Source of the DNA: Buxus sempervirens | Taxonomy: Eukaryota > Streptophyta > Magnoliopsida > Buxales > Buxaceae | NCBI GenBank assembly: GCA_947561395.2 | Contig: OX387184.1 | Span: 37,872,766-37,936,765, forward strand | Reading direction: 5' to 3' | DNA: 64,000 nucleotides | In this document: piece after piece, positions 45,001 to 56,470 of the stretch | Layout: every line of letters begins with the position of its first letter | How positions within the stretch are numbered: position 1 is the first letter of the stretch | Position numbers and translations under genes: made by a program | The notes under the pieces: model-generated | Told to the model about the DNA's origin: nothing | Database searches by the model: none | Seen by the model: the letters and a program-made list of their open reading frames with translations, nothing else

Positions 45001-45850
45001 ATAGATTGTTTTCTTTGCTAGTCGTAATGAGTTGTTCACGCACGTGTTTCCACCATGTACTCGGTGAGGCTTGATCGTGTACTCGGCTGGCTGCGGCTAT
45101 CCCTAATTTTATCGTGTACTCGGACTGTGACTGGATTAGTACATGCCAACTCATCACTGTACTGGATGGGTTCTCCCACAATAAGACGATGATCGTGTAC
45201 TCGACTTCGCACCTAAGCCGGGAGGTGGCATAGTGAACTTCGGCATTACCTAGTTAAGGGCAATCTTATTTCATGAGTCCACCGTGGATTTGTTTTATGT
45301 TTTCACTTATGAATCGCTGTTATGAATTGATTGTGGAGATTGTTCTTTATCGGTATATTTGTCGTAATTGGATTATACGGATTACTCTTAAATGTTGGTT
45401 ATCATTAATGATGTATGGTTTACTATTGAAGCATGTTTTTAGAACTAATATAAATTTTTTGTGCATGCATGTGCTACTTGCTGGGATATTCGTATCTCAT
45501 TCCGTTTTGATTTGTTTTGTTTTCAGATCCTGGTGAGGACGATACACGTGGGGTTAAGCCAGACGCAGATTACCCCGAGTATAGGGGAGAGGATTTCTTT
45601 GTTGAGTGACTTTTGAGATATATTGTAGTTGCTATTTTCATTTGAGATAGTGAGTAACTTTGGAATTGTAATTCTTTCGATTCATTGTGTGTTGGTGATT
45701 GGGATATTTTAGCGAACTCTGATATTGTGTTTGATGAAATAAATGAAATGTCATGTTTTTTACACTCTGATATAGATCCTGCGGTTTTGTTATCTAACCC
45801 TCGGGTACGAGTTACGGTTCCATTATGTAACCCGGATTCGGGGCGTTACA
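42095..45850 (+). mobile_element. LTR-D (family 2 solo LTR) inside LTR-G
   Basis: It starts TGTAAAATCCCTAATTTTC and ends CGGATTCGGGGCGTTACA. It is flanked by tttca at 42090-42094 and 45851-45855. It is 3756 bp and in the same direction as its host LTR-G. It includes tgtactcgg-type repeats (44800-45210). No genes are present. Confidence 0.88.
44800..45210. repeat. tgtactcgg repeat cluster in LTR-D
   Basis: The words tgtactcgg, tgtactcag and tgtgctcgag recur about eight times. The equivalent region of LTR-F carries gagtacacg and gagatacacgg words (48395-48845), and LTR-E carries four copies of gcctactcagggtttc (46489-46600). Confidence 0.75.
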
Positions 45851-46488
45851 TTTCATGAGTCCTACTGTGTAACGCCCCGAATCCGAGTTACATACAAAAC
45901 CCATAACTCGTCTCCAGAGGTTATTATGTAATGTAGGACCGCACTATCAGAGTGAAGGAAAAACATGAATATAACAATATCTATAAAACAGAGTGCGCTA
46001 AAATAATCCCAAACTGAAATAAACTCAGATGACATAGTAAACTACCCACAAGTATCGAGCTCTCCAAGCGTATCTAAAAACAAAACAAAAGCAAAGGAAT
46101 GAGATACGAATATCTCAGCGAGCAGCACATGCATGCACAAATACATTTTTTTCCTAGTTGTAAAATATGGATCGAATAATACACAAGTAACGATAGCAAT
46201 AACACGATTAATCCGACTAAACTCACAGTAATTCATCAGACGAATGATATAGCTAATGCAAAACAAATATGTAATTCGATTTGAGTATGGTTGTCAACTA
46301 ATCCGAACAATTACGAAATCCAATATCATCATAAAACCGCGTCTTGAGAAAACCAAATTTCTATAACAATCCAATAATATGTCTCAGGCTAAACAAAACC
46401 CAACATTTGGTCAATGTCATGTAGTTGTTTAGATTGGTTAATCAACACGCCAGAGAGACATCCACACCTCCACGTACACAGTTCCGGC

Positions 46489-46600
46489 CTACTCAGGGTT
46501 TCGGATACTCTGAAATGACAGCCTACTCAAGGTTTCATCACCCAATGTCGGCCTACTCAGGGTTTCGGCATTGACAACCAGGCCTACTCAGGGTTTCTAG
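46489..46600. repeat. gcctactcagggtttc repeats in LTR-E
   Basis: Four copies, the second with caagg for caggg, separated by unique spacers of about 5-25 bp. They are the LTR-E version of the variable repeat block described for LTR-D. Confidence 0.8.
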
Positions 46601-47224
46601 CTGCTCTACACCGGTCATGGCAACACTCCATGACCATGCCATTACCCCAATAAAAAAATACATCACATTACTAAGCTTAAACTTTGGATCCAGGACTAGC
46701 TAAATCAAAACAGAAAACCATCGCATAAAACTTAGTATTTGCAAAACAATAAACCCACACTGATTACCATCATGTGTATCCCAATACACTCATCACAAGT
46801 CATTCCAACCAGAATAGCAACTCATGAAATTTCAGTAGGTATCCCAACCCCAAAACAACAAACCTCATTAGCAGTAAAATCCTTTTACCCACACAAGAAA
46901 ATTTACAATACTATTCAGCCCTTTGATATCAAACAAATCCAGATTAAACAGATTCATAATTAGATAACAAATATAATACATAAAGACGACTAACTCATTA
47001 TCTTATAGTGTCATGAACAACCAATAACCTACCCAGATTCTTTCAATTCCCACTTCGGAAACTTATAGAAATACCTAGAATTTGATTTAAGGCTCTCCCA
47101 ATTGTTTTGAACAGATATAATATTTCTAATATCCTAATCTAGTCTTTGGGTAAGAGGTTGAAGTCTCAAAGTATTCAAAATTGGCTTGGATTGGTCAGAA
47201 CCAACTTTCGGTAGATTTTAGTGG

Positions 47225-47460
47225 GTGTGCTGACCTCTGGCGCTTGGCGCAAGGTCGGTGTGGACTTGGCGGTAACCCCAAATGCATCTCGCGCTAACTA
47301 CAAATACTTGGCGCAAAATAAGCGCGAACTCGGCAATAAAAAAACACTTTGCGCATTGTTAGCGCGAGCTGAGCGCGAACTTGGCGAGAACAACAAAACA
47401 TATCTCGCGCTGACTAATCCTCTTGGTGCTAGGTAGGCGCCAAGTCGGCGGACAATACCT
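47225..47460. repeat. GC-rich cttggcgc/gcgcgaact cluster in LTR-E
   Basis: The words cttggcgc, ctcgcgct, gcgcgaact and gcgccaag recur through about 235 bp of otherwise AT-rich LTR. They are similar in vocabulary to the LTR-H cluster although the LTRs are unrelated. Confidence 0.7.
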
Positions 47461-47853
47461 CCGACTCGCAACTCTCTGTTAATCACAGAACTCCATGGCT
47501 GGCCGTATTTTTGACCTCTGTAACTACTTTTCTATGCTTCTACCATTACCAAAACACTTTTAAACATGATTCGGATTTAATCTAAACAACTTTATAATCA
47601 TGACTCTAAACCCATCAAATAACTCACGCTCGAAAATAACTTATTCAGAAACCATGCTTTCGACTAATCTTAGAGATCAAAACCAACAATAAATCAAAAC
47701 GATGCTACTCACCTGTTATTGAAGACTTTTCTTCTAGCTTCCAATCTGTTGATAATCTCCTCCGGAAATCTAACGGCCGATGACCCAAGTCCAAGGTAGC
47801 CTCTAGGTTTTTATTCTCATCTAAACTCAGCCTCCGGCTTCTTTCTCTCCATC

Positions 47854-50800
47854 TGTAACACCCCGGATCCAAGTTACGTAGAGAAACCGTAACTTATCTC
47901 CGAGGGTTAATATATAACCCAGGATAGCAATATCAGAGTGAAGGAAAACGTAAACAAGACAATAACTGGATAATCAGAGTGCATTATAACCCAAGCTTGA
48001 CAATAAAATACTATAACCAAGGCTAACTCACATGAACCAAGCATATACCCGCTGCTGTCGTCCTTACCAGAATCTGAAAACAAAACAAAACAAAATGGAA
48101 TGAGATACGAATATCCCAGTAAGTAGCACATGCATGCTCAAATACAGTTTATCAATTCTAAAATATGATACAGTTGTAAATCATTCAACAGTAGCGATAA
48201 CACATCAATTCCGAATAGTTCGAGTAATCCAACAGTAATCCATCGTTCAGTATGAGATACAAGAATAATCCAGTTAAACAAAGATATATGTAACATCAAA
48301 TCAGCAGTTCATAAGTCACAGCAGGACTCATGAAATAAGACTGCCTTTAACTAGAGTAATTCCAATGTCCACTATGCCACCTCCCGGCTTAGGTGCGATA
48401 TGCCGAGTACACGATCATCGTCTTATTGCGGGAGAACCCACCCAGTACAGTGATGGGTTGTCATGTACTAATCCAGTCACAGTTCGAGTACACGATAAAA
48501 TGAGGGATAGCCGCAGCCAGCCGAGTACACGATCAGGCCTCACTGAGTACACAGTGGAAACGCGTGCGTGAACAAAGTATTACAACTAGCTAAGAACAAT
48601 CCTTTCCACTAACTAGCTCCTAACATGGATCCATATCGAGCTATGCCCATTAGACTCTAAAACCAAAACCAATAGAGAAAACCAGTAAGCACAACCCATC
48701 TCAATCTCAATCATATCATCCCGAGATACACGGGGCATCCCCGAGATACACGGAGGCAACAACATCCCGAGATACACAGGGCATCTCCAAGATACACGGA
48801 GGCAACAACATCCCGAGGTACACAGGGCATCTCCGAGTACACGGAGGTAAAAGAATAACCATCGTCTCATCAAAACAATAAAACTACCCTCCAAGATATG
48901 GGGAAATCCGAATACTTCATTTAAACCAAAATATTTTGTCAAAAAACCCTTTTCCATAATATTGCATAAAAATCCCTTTATAATCTTAAATTTAGTAAAA
49001 CTGTCGAATTTCGGTTAAACCGGTAACTTCAAATGTAAAACCTTAGAATTAATTCCTATTATCAATCTAGATATGCTCATTTAAAACTATAAAATATAGG
49101 TTTTTCCCACAAAAGTTATCTTCAGTTCACTCATTCTAGAAATAACCTTTAAATACTTCTACTAGCACATGAAATTCCATCGTTTGCACTCCACATCTTT
49201 CCACCTTTAAACTAAACTCAATCCTGAAATTATTTCTCAATATGATTTCCAAGCAACCTCAAATGTGTTTTTGAACCTAAAAGAGACAATTCTATAGTTT
49301 TACTTTGTAACCCCAATGCTCCTAACCCACCTATACCAAATCTGAAAAATACCATGCCTATTAAGTTAATCTCTCTTTATACACCTAATTCAGTATCACC
49401 TTATTCCTTCCAATCCTTGGTAATCATCAATAATTAAACCACTAAGTAAACCCCCACCAATAGAATTCAAAACCCATACAAGAGTGCTGACCTCTAGAGT
49501 GGTTGGCGCCACATCAGCAACACTCAGCACCAGAACAATTTCCCCCAGATACAACTCATTTCCTTTAGAAATTTACCCAATTCCAACTCTCACTTAAAGT
49601 CCCTAATACTCCCCAAGTAATGGCCTACAACCCTTATAATAATTTACATCTAATTAATTGGACTTCAACTGGGCGCCAATTACAGCAGCACATGGCACCC
49701 ACACATTCTTTCTGTTTTCATAATTTATAACCTCAATTATGCTTCCAAATTAGCTCCTCCTAATCATCCAAATCTTTCATATAGCCCCTAATTAAGTCCC
49801 ATAAGAAAAACTCCCATCTGTATTTTAATAACAAACACAAAAATTAAGATGAAGGAGCTGGCGCCAACCCCAATAGCACTTGGCGCACCCTCCATTTTCC
49901 ACCCACATCACATGCACTTGTTAATTTTTGCTTATGACTGAACTGAAGTTATATATTCAGACCATTTCCTGAATGAACCAAACCCTTCCAATAACCCATT
50001 TATCATAATTTGAATTTAATTAAACTATCAAAACAATTTGTACAACATTAGCCACTCATGCATTCACTTAAATCAAGAATCAGCAAAAACAATTATAAGA
50101 CCACTGTATATGTATATAATCTGATCAATCCTCTTAATCATTTCGTCACCAGCAGATCAAAACTCATTTAATTAAATAGTAGCATCCTTGTGAATTTTAT
50201 TGAATCAATTCTTAATATAGCTCTAGGCTAGGCGCCAGAAAATTCTGTAGAAACAGGGTGGGTTCGCTGACCTCTAATTCAAGAATGAAACTAAATTCAA
50301 TTTAAATCATCTAAAACAAAATAAATTTAGGCTACTTACATCTTAGAAGAATTTCGACCGATCAAATTCCTAGTTGGACTGACCACTAATAGAGGTTTCT
50401 GCTGGATTTTACCCTGAACATCTCTAGTAGCCCAAACACCATTGCTGCAACCAATTTAAATAGCTAAACATTGAGCCCCTTTCAATTCTCGCTTTTTATA
50501 TTCATTCATTCCAATGTAATGCCTAAGATAAGTAGCACTCACTTACTTAAATTTTCCTTTAATCATGTTACTAAAACCATTTAGACAAATCCTACTTAGA
50601 ACCAATTTTACAATACATATGTTGTTTAAAACATCTGGGCGCCAACCCAGACAGGTTAGCAGCCCTGGGCGCCCTGCTATAAATAAAAGGGGTAAGTTTC
50701 GGCAGCAGCAAATCCACCTTAACTGAACCATTCTTCTTTCTTTAATCCATCTCCAGCATGTTTATCATCATCTAAATAACCTATATAAACATTTTTGAAT

Positions 50801-51755
50801 TTAATCCATGCAAGATATCTTTCCCTAATAACCTAGCTGCCCATCATCATTCTAACAGAAAATTTACAGTAACACAAACATACATTCAATTCTCTTATTC
50901 AATTTATCTCAATCCAAAACTGAAATCGGAAATGCTACTTACATTTTTTTTGGGTTAAATTCGAGCTTCTAATTCCAAATATCAAAAGATTTTAAGCTAA
51001 ACTACTATAATTTGATGTTAACTTACTCAGACAAACTGAATTCACGGATTTGAACTAATCTTGAAGAATTTAAGTTGCTGCCGCAGGTGAAATCAGCTCC
51101 AGATCAACCAAACGATTGAACACTTTCTGCAGAAATGATAATCTAATCAGATCTCTGCAGATCTGCTCTTTCTTTGCTAAAATTTCACTTAATGATAACC
51201 TAATTCATTGGACTCACTTGAACTTCGGATCGAACAACTGAGATCTACAGCTCCTAGACGAAATGTGATTGCTGCCACAACTTGTCTAAGATTTACTTCA
51301 ACAGAGATCCATGATCAACCTCAGTACACTCTGATCACCACCAAAACCAGAATGACCTGTCAAACCATAGCTCTCATTCCCTTGATTCTCTGATCCCCCC
51401 ACTCGAGCAACCTACAAACCAGCTGCCGATCGAAAGAGGATGCCATTTTATAGCTGCCGCCAGATTTGTATTTTAAAACCTGATCCTATAGTTGCCACTC
51501 CAGCAACTTCCTATAGAAGCACAAAATAAAATACCTTGATTCTAAACATGCCACCCACTAAAACACCATAAAATCTACCAATAAAAATTCTTAGCCCAAC
51601 TCTTCACCCATTTTAATAAAATTATCCAATCGGTTCACCCAAAAACTCCGGTTTGACACCCAGATCTCCCTTTTCTGAAATTTTCCTATCAATTAACTAG
51701 ATTACTCCACCATAAAATCCAAATTTTAATTTTTATTAAAATTCGAGATTTTACA
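47854..51755 (-). mobile_element. LTR-F (family 2 solo LTR) inside LTR-E
   Basis: The plus strand reads TGTAACACCCCGGATCC...TTCGAGATTTTACA. It is flanked by ccatc (47849-47853) and ccacc (51756-51760), one mismatch. It is 3902 bp, in the same direction as LTR-E. The left breakpoint of the tandem duplication falls inside it at 51428. No genes are present. Confidence 0.82.
48395..48845. repeat. gagtacacg / gagatacacgg repeats in LTR-F
   Basis: The words gagtacacg and gagatacacgg recur about ten times; the block at 48715-48845 is a regular array with gaggcaacaacatcccgag spacers. Confidence 0.75.
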
Positions 51756-52773
51756 CCACCCGAAATTCTTAACCTAGTAATCTATTTATAGGCTTTGCGG
51801 AACCCTACCCTTGACCTAATTTATTTATACCCACCTTGAATTAACCCTTGAAATTTCATATTTACCCTCCCCTAAAGTTGAGGATAACATTAAATATTTA
51901 CTTATAATTTCTAATCACTACCATATTTTTTTTTAAATTTAATACTCACTTAATAAAAATTTAACCTATTCTTTGCTACCTAATGGCCGAAATCTCCACT
52001 CACAATTTATTTAAATTAACTAGTTAATCTTTTAATTAAATTCTTACTAAAAACTGGGGTTTTACATACTGTGACTTATTAAATTCTGATTGATACTATT
52101 GATTTTAATAATAAATGAAGTCTGTCTATTTTGTTTGGATTAAGGCTAATCTCCTTAATGCGTTTCCATCGTGTACACGATGAGGCCTTCCATGAGGTAG
52201 TGGCTACAACAACTCCGTTTCCAACATGAGGGTGAGGTCTTGTGTATTTCCACCATGAGGGTGATGGCATTGGTATCAGGTATGCTGCAGTTGTTCTTAG
52301 ACTAAATTGTTTGGAGCTAGGTCTTAACCTCTCAAAATTCTCAAATTTCATTATTATTTTTGTTTTGATGTTCATATATATACTAATGTTGGATTACATG
52401 ATGATTTCGGATTATTCGTGTTATTGTCACTGATATATATTTTATAACTGATTCATGTTTTAGAACTAAATAAAAGTGTTTGAGCATGCATATGCTACTT
52501 GCTGGGATATTTGTATCTCATACCGTTTTGTTTTGTTTTCAGATTCTAGAGAGGACAATACCGGAGGGTAGATGCATGAATCATGTGAGTTAGACTTGAG
52601 ATATGGTATTTTTATAGTTGAGTTTGGGGATTATAATTGACTCTGATTTAGTAGATTATTGCTTTATTTCATGTTTTCCTTCACTTTGATATATCGTTCA
52701 TGTGGATTGACTAACTCTTCGGAGATGAATTACAGTTTCACTACGTAACCCGGATCCGGGGTGTTACAGAAGG

Positions 52774-52975
52774 ACATCTGGGTGCCGTTGGTTTACACTG
52801 AAATGAAAGAGATCCTACATTTTTTTGTATGAATGTAAAGAAAACCTTTATTTAGGTTTTTTGGTTATTTGTGCGGTATATTCTATGTCATAGGTATCCT
52901 TGTATAGATTCTATTGTACATACTTTTCTTTATTAATACAAACTTTGAATTACCATTCAAAAAAAAAAAAAAAAA
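52774..52975 (+). pseudogene. LINE-M 3' end and poly(A), right of LTR-G
   Basis: It continues the reading frame from 34078-34180 for about 20 codons to a TGA, then the 3' UTR and 17 A residues (52959-52975). The poly(A) abuts LINE-N reverse-transcriptase sequence, so LINE-M inserted into LINE-N. Confidence 0.65.
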
Positions 52976-53772
52976 GCTAACTGCTCAAAAGTGTCCAAAC
53001 CCTAGTATAGTGTCTGATTTTAGGCCTATATCATGTGTGAACACCCTCTACAAGTGCATTGCCAAAATCATTGCCAATAGATTGAAGAAGGTGATCGGTG
53101 ACCTGGTTGGTGATTACCAATCGACTTTCATACCAGGCAGGTCAATTGCAACAAACATCCTCTTGAGCCACAAAATTCTTCATAATTCTCATCTTTAAAG
53201 TGGCTCTCCCAAGTGCGCAATCAAAGTGGATTTCAGCAAAGCTTTTGATTCAATATCCTGGGATTGCATTCGCCAAGTAATGTCAGATATGGGCTTTCCT
53301 CCAAGGTACACTTATTGGGTTATGGAATGCATCTCTACCCCCTCATTCTTGATACTCTTCAATGGGGGAATGCATGGTTTCTTTCATGGTGCTAGAGGAG
53401 TGCGGCAAGGTGACCCCATCTCACCATATCTATTTGTTATGGTGATGGAACTATTCAATGTTATCCTCCAAGGTTTCACCTCTTCTCCAAGCTTCAAGTA
53501 TCACCCCAAATGTGAAAAACAGCAGATCAAATTGTTGAGCTTTTCTGACGACCTCGTATTATTCTTTTATGGCAACGAGGATCCAATTGATTGTTGAATG
53601 AAAGCGTTGCAGAAGTTCCAAGAAGTAGCTGGTCTGATGGTAAATAAGGTTAAGAGTACCATGTTTCTTAGTGGGCTGGAGGTTGATTGTTGTTCTGATC
53701 TCAGCTCAAAGTTTGGCTTCCAGTTGGGGACCTTGTCCATCAAGTATCTGGCTTTGCCACTTCTATCGACAA
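52976..53772 (+). pseudogene. LINE-N reverse transcriptase fragment, unit 1
   Basis: The RT palm and fingers are in one frame: SIVSDFRPISCVNTLYKCIAKIIANRLKK (part), FIPGRSIATNILLSHKIL, DFSKAFDSISWDCI, GVRQGDPISPYLFVMVMELF and the catalytic box FSDD near 53545. One stop occurs after the first 94 codons (about 53197) and another at about 53596. The fragment ends at the LPLL motif, where LTR-J begins. The 5' and 3' parts are missing. Confidence 0.85.
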
Positions 53773-54223
53773 TGTGCGAGCATCGGGAACGCCGCACCGC
53801 GGGGCGCACGGATTCATGCGTGCCTCCGGGAGCGTAAAATGGGAAGTTGGAGTCGCTACCACCTAATGGGGTGCAGGCGGACACCTGGGTGCCTAAGTTT
53901 GTCTATTGGGCTGGTCTGCGGCTTGAGATTCTAGATAGGGTCTCGGTTACGGTCCGAGGAAGTCCGTAGATACCCCGGTCCGGCCCGTCAGTTTGACGGG
54001 TCCCATAGGTTCTCTTGGTTTGAGTCAACTCACTGATTCCTCACCCGAGTCCTAATCCAGCATGCAATTTGGTTAAGTTTGGCGGGACCATCTGAGTTGT
54101 AGGTCTTTTTAATTGATTTTATCTTGCTTAATTTAAGTGGTCTGAGTCTGATTGGGTGGGCCCCATTGGAAGGCCCACGGTGTCCTTGGTGGGCTTGGTT
54201 AAGCCCACATATCCCCTGGTAGG
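53773..54223 (-). mobile_element. LTR-J, 3' terminal part of a family 3 LTR (duplicate of K)
   Basis: The plus strand starts TGTGCGAGCATCGGGAACG inside LINE-N and continues with the family-3 U5 sequence (ggagtcgcta, 53849-53858) and the gtgggccccattggaaggccc phrase. It is cut by LTR-B at 54224. It is the duplication copy of 58813-59263, so it has no right-hand part of its own. Confidence 0.75.
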
Positions 54224-56470
54224 TGTAAAACCCCGAATTTTCATATAATAAATAAATAAATAATAAATAAAGGAAATACGAGTTTAAGTCCTAGCTAAAA
54301 TAAAAAGTGAAGATTTAGAGGGCAAGTAATTTAAATAAGTAGTAAGTTGTAAGTAAAGAAAGAGTTTTAAGGAAATTAGCCTAAAGGGGAAAAGGGTATT
54401 TTGGTAATTTTCAGAAAAGGGTAATTAATAAATAAAGCATTAAATAATAACTAGGATTAGAAAATAGAAGAAAATAATTTATTTAGACAAGTTAGAAATT
54501 AAAAGGAATTAATAAAAGCCCAAATGTGAAAAAAGGGTAAATAGGAGATTTCAAGTCTTAATTTGGAGAAAATAAGGTTTTAGGTGATATTAAGGTTTAA
54601 TTAATTATTATGCACGAAAATAGGTTGAAAGTAGGAGTTTAGATGATAAGACATTTAATTAGTATTGTTTAAGTAGAAAAATAAAAACTGGAGAAAAAGT
54701 AGGAATTAAATTAGAAGGTGTTAGACTTTAATTAGACCATGGTTGGGTTAGCCCAAATTAAAGGAGCCTATTAGGGTTGGTTTAGGACTTCTAAAGCCTA
54801 ATATAAATAGGAGTTTAAGGTTAGACAAGAGAGAATTTTCGTGGGTTTATTATTGAGAGAAAAGAGGGAGAGAAAGGAAGAAGGCTGCTAATGAAGATGT
54901 CTGACCAGCCATCATCAAACCATGATTGAGGAAATCCGTACGGTGGATTGCCTTCAAAGTTGGAGGTTTTGATCTTCACTAATGGAAATACAATGTGAAC
55001 GGTGGAGATTTGAATTAGAGAACTCTAGCTTGGTGCGTTTGGGAGCAAAAGTAAGGTCCAGAATTAGAATCTTTAATGGAAGAAGGATTTTAGCGTATAA
55101 GGCAAGTAGTAACCCTTGGAAAACTGGAGGAACTGCATGATTTCATTTTCTGTGATTTAATATGGATTGAATGGATTAGTCAGAACAGTATTTACATGGA
55201 ATCAAATTGTTTATATTTTAGTGATTGGTATTCTTGAAGGATTTGTTGAAATAAAGAAGAAAACTTGGTTTGATCATGCAATTAATTATAGGATGGTATT
55301 TAATTTATGAGAATTAGTCTCGAGGGCTTTAGGTATGTTTTAGAATATTAGTAGATTAATTTAGACCAAAGAAACATATAGCAAAAGCATAAAAATCCGA
55401 ACTTTGTAAATCTAGAAATTTCTGTTAAAAATTGCATGAGCGCCTAAGATCTCCTAGGATCGCCTAGCCCTGTAGAGGTAGGCGCTCTATGTAAAATTTG
55501 CAGATTTTGGGGATTTTGTAATACGAATAAATATTCAATAATTTTTCTGATTAGTTAAGCATATTAGCATCTTTATAAGGACCTAATTAAGGTATAAAAA
55601 TTATAAAATTAAATTGGGAAGATTAACCAATAAATTAAAGGTTATAATGAAAGGTTTGTCCATAAAAGGGTCAAATGGTATGGATATTGATATAAATAAT
55701 ACTACTGGAATTTATAGGATAAAAACACGTTCTAAACTGTATTTTAGGTCTGTAGGACATGCTGGAGAATAAAAATACAAAAAACCTAAATAGAAACTAT
55801 CTTAGGTGTTAAGATAGGAAATTAGATTCTAATAAAGGAACTAATAAGGAAAACTCTAAGTAAGATTTGATTTACTTTATTTGAGCTTTCAATATGAATG
55901 TTGGCCACTGGAATTGCATAAACTCTGAGTTTTATCGAATATATGATACATGAGTTTTATTTTGAATATATTTGGGAAATTGCAAATGTTATTCTGAAAA
56001 AGGCTTTAATTGGATTTGTAAGGATTGAATCATGGTTTTCTCATGGAAGTGAATATTTGGGTATGGATTGGTATGTGGTATGATATCATTAGCTTTTCTT
56101 TTACGGTTGGGTGATACGGCTTCTGTGGTAGAGTTGATACTAGCTTTTACGGCAGAGATGGGTAATCCTCTGTGTAGAAATGTGTAATCCTTTACGGGTA
56201 AAAGTGTGTATGCCTCCTACAGTAGAGTGTCCTCCCATATGTGGTTTTATCGTGGTTTTGTGTCAGTGGGCTTAGTTGTATATAGATCCATAGTTTTGGC
56301 TGGTTAGCTAAGTGGTATTTAGTTTGGATTAAGTTACTCCTATATGCGAGCGCGCTTCCTTTGCAAGTTAGTTTGCTCTGGGAAGGTCCTATGTCTGGAG
56401 GGACACCCCGGTGCGCCGCTGGTGATTCCCTGTACATGTGGATAAGCGACAATCTCCCTGTATTGATTCT
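54224..56470 (+). mobile_element. LTR-B, family 1 LTR truncated by the duplication junction
   Basis: It starts TGTAAAACCCCGAATTTTC after gtagg and matches LTR-C to 61510. Its last ~750 bp are missing because the duplication junction is at 56470/56471. It has a TATA box at 54802-54810. No genes are present. Confidence 0.85.

Larger units (their letters stand above)
45868..52066 (-). mobile_element. LTR-E (family 2 solo LTR) inside LTR-G, inverted
   Basis: The plus strand reads TGTAACGCCCCGAATCCG...ACTGGGGTTTTACA, the inverted ends of the family. It is flanked by tactg at 45863-45867 and 52067-52071. Without LTR-F it is about 2292 bp, shorter than its relatives. Insertion was only 12 bp from that of LTR-D. 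A minus-strand TATAAATAG lies at about 51784-51793. Confidence 0.88.
34181..52768 (+). mobile_element. Solo LTR-G (family 2) carrying five nested LTRs
   Basis: It starts TGTAAAATCCCAATTTT and ends CGGATCCGGGGTGTTACA. It is flanked by gaagg at 34176-34180 and 52769-52773. Removing LTR-H, LTR-D and LTR-E with one target copy each leaves about 3046 bp. A TATA box (34689-34696) sets the direction. No internal genes are present. The pieces of G are 34181-35651, 41229-42094, 45856-45867 and 52072-52768. Confidence 0.85.
51428..56470. repeat. Tandem duplication, unit 1 (5043 bp)
   Basis: It starts gatcgaaagaggatgcc inside LTR-F and runs to a junction inside LTR-B, where tattgattct is followed directly by gatcgaaagag. 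The offset to unit 2 is 5043 up to the poly(A) at 52959 and 5040 after it. By eye there are about 25 substitutions over the unit (about 0.5%). Contents: tails of LTR-F, LTR-E and LTR-G, LINE-M end, LINE-N RT, LTR-J and LTR-B. Confidence 0.93.

Noticed and set aside
52079-52375. 98-codon frame present twice (also at 57122-57418)
   Set aside because: It repeats only because of the 5-kb duplication; it lies in the LTR-G tail and has no domain.
53567-53884. 105-codon minus-strand frame at the LINE-N/LTR-J junction
   Set aside because: It spans two unrelated elements and is antisense to the RT; accidental.
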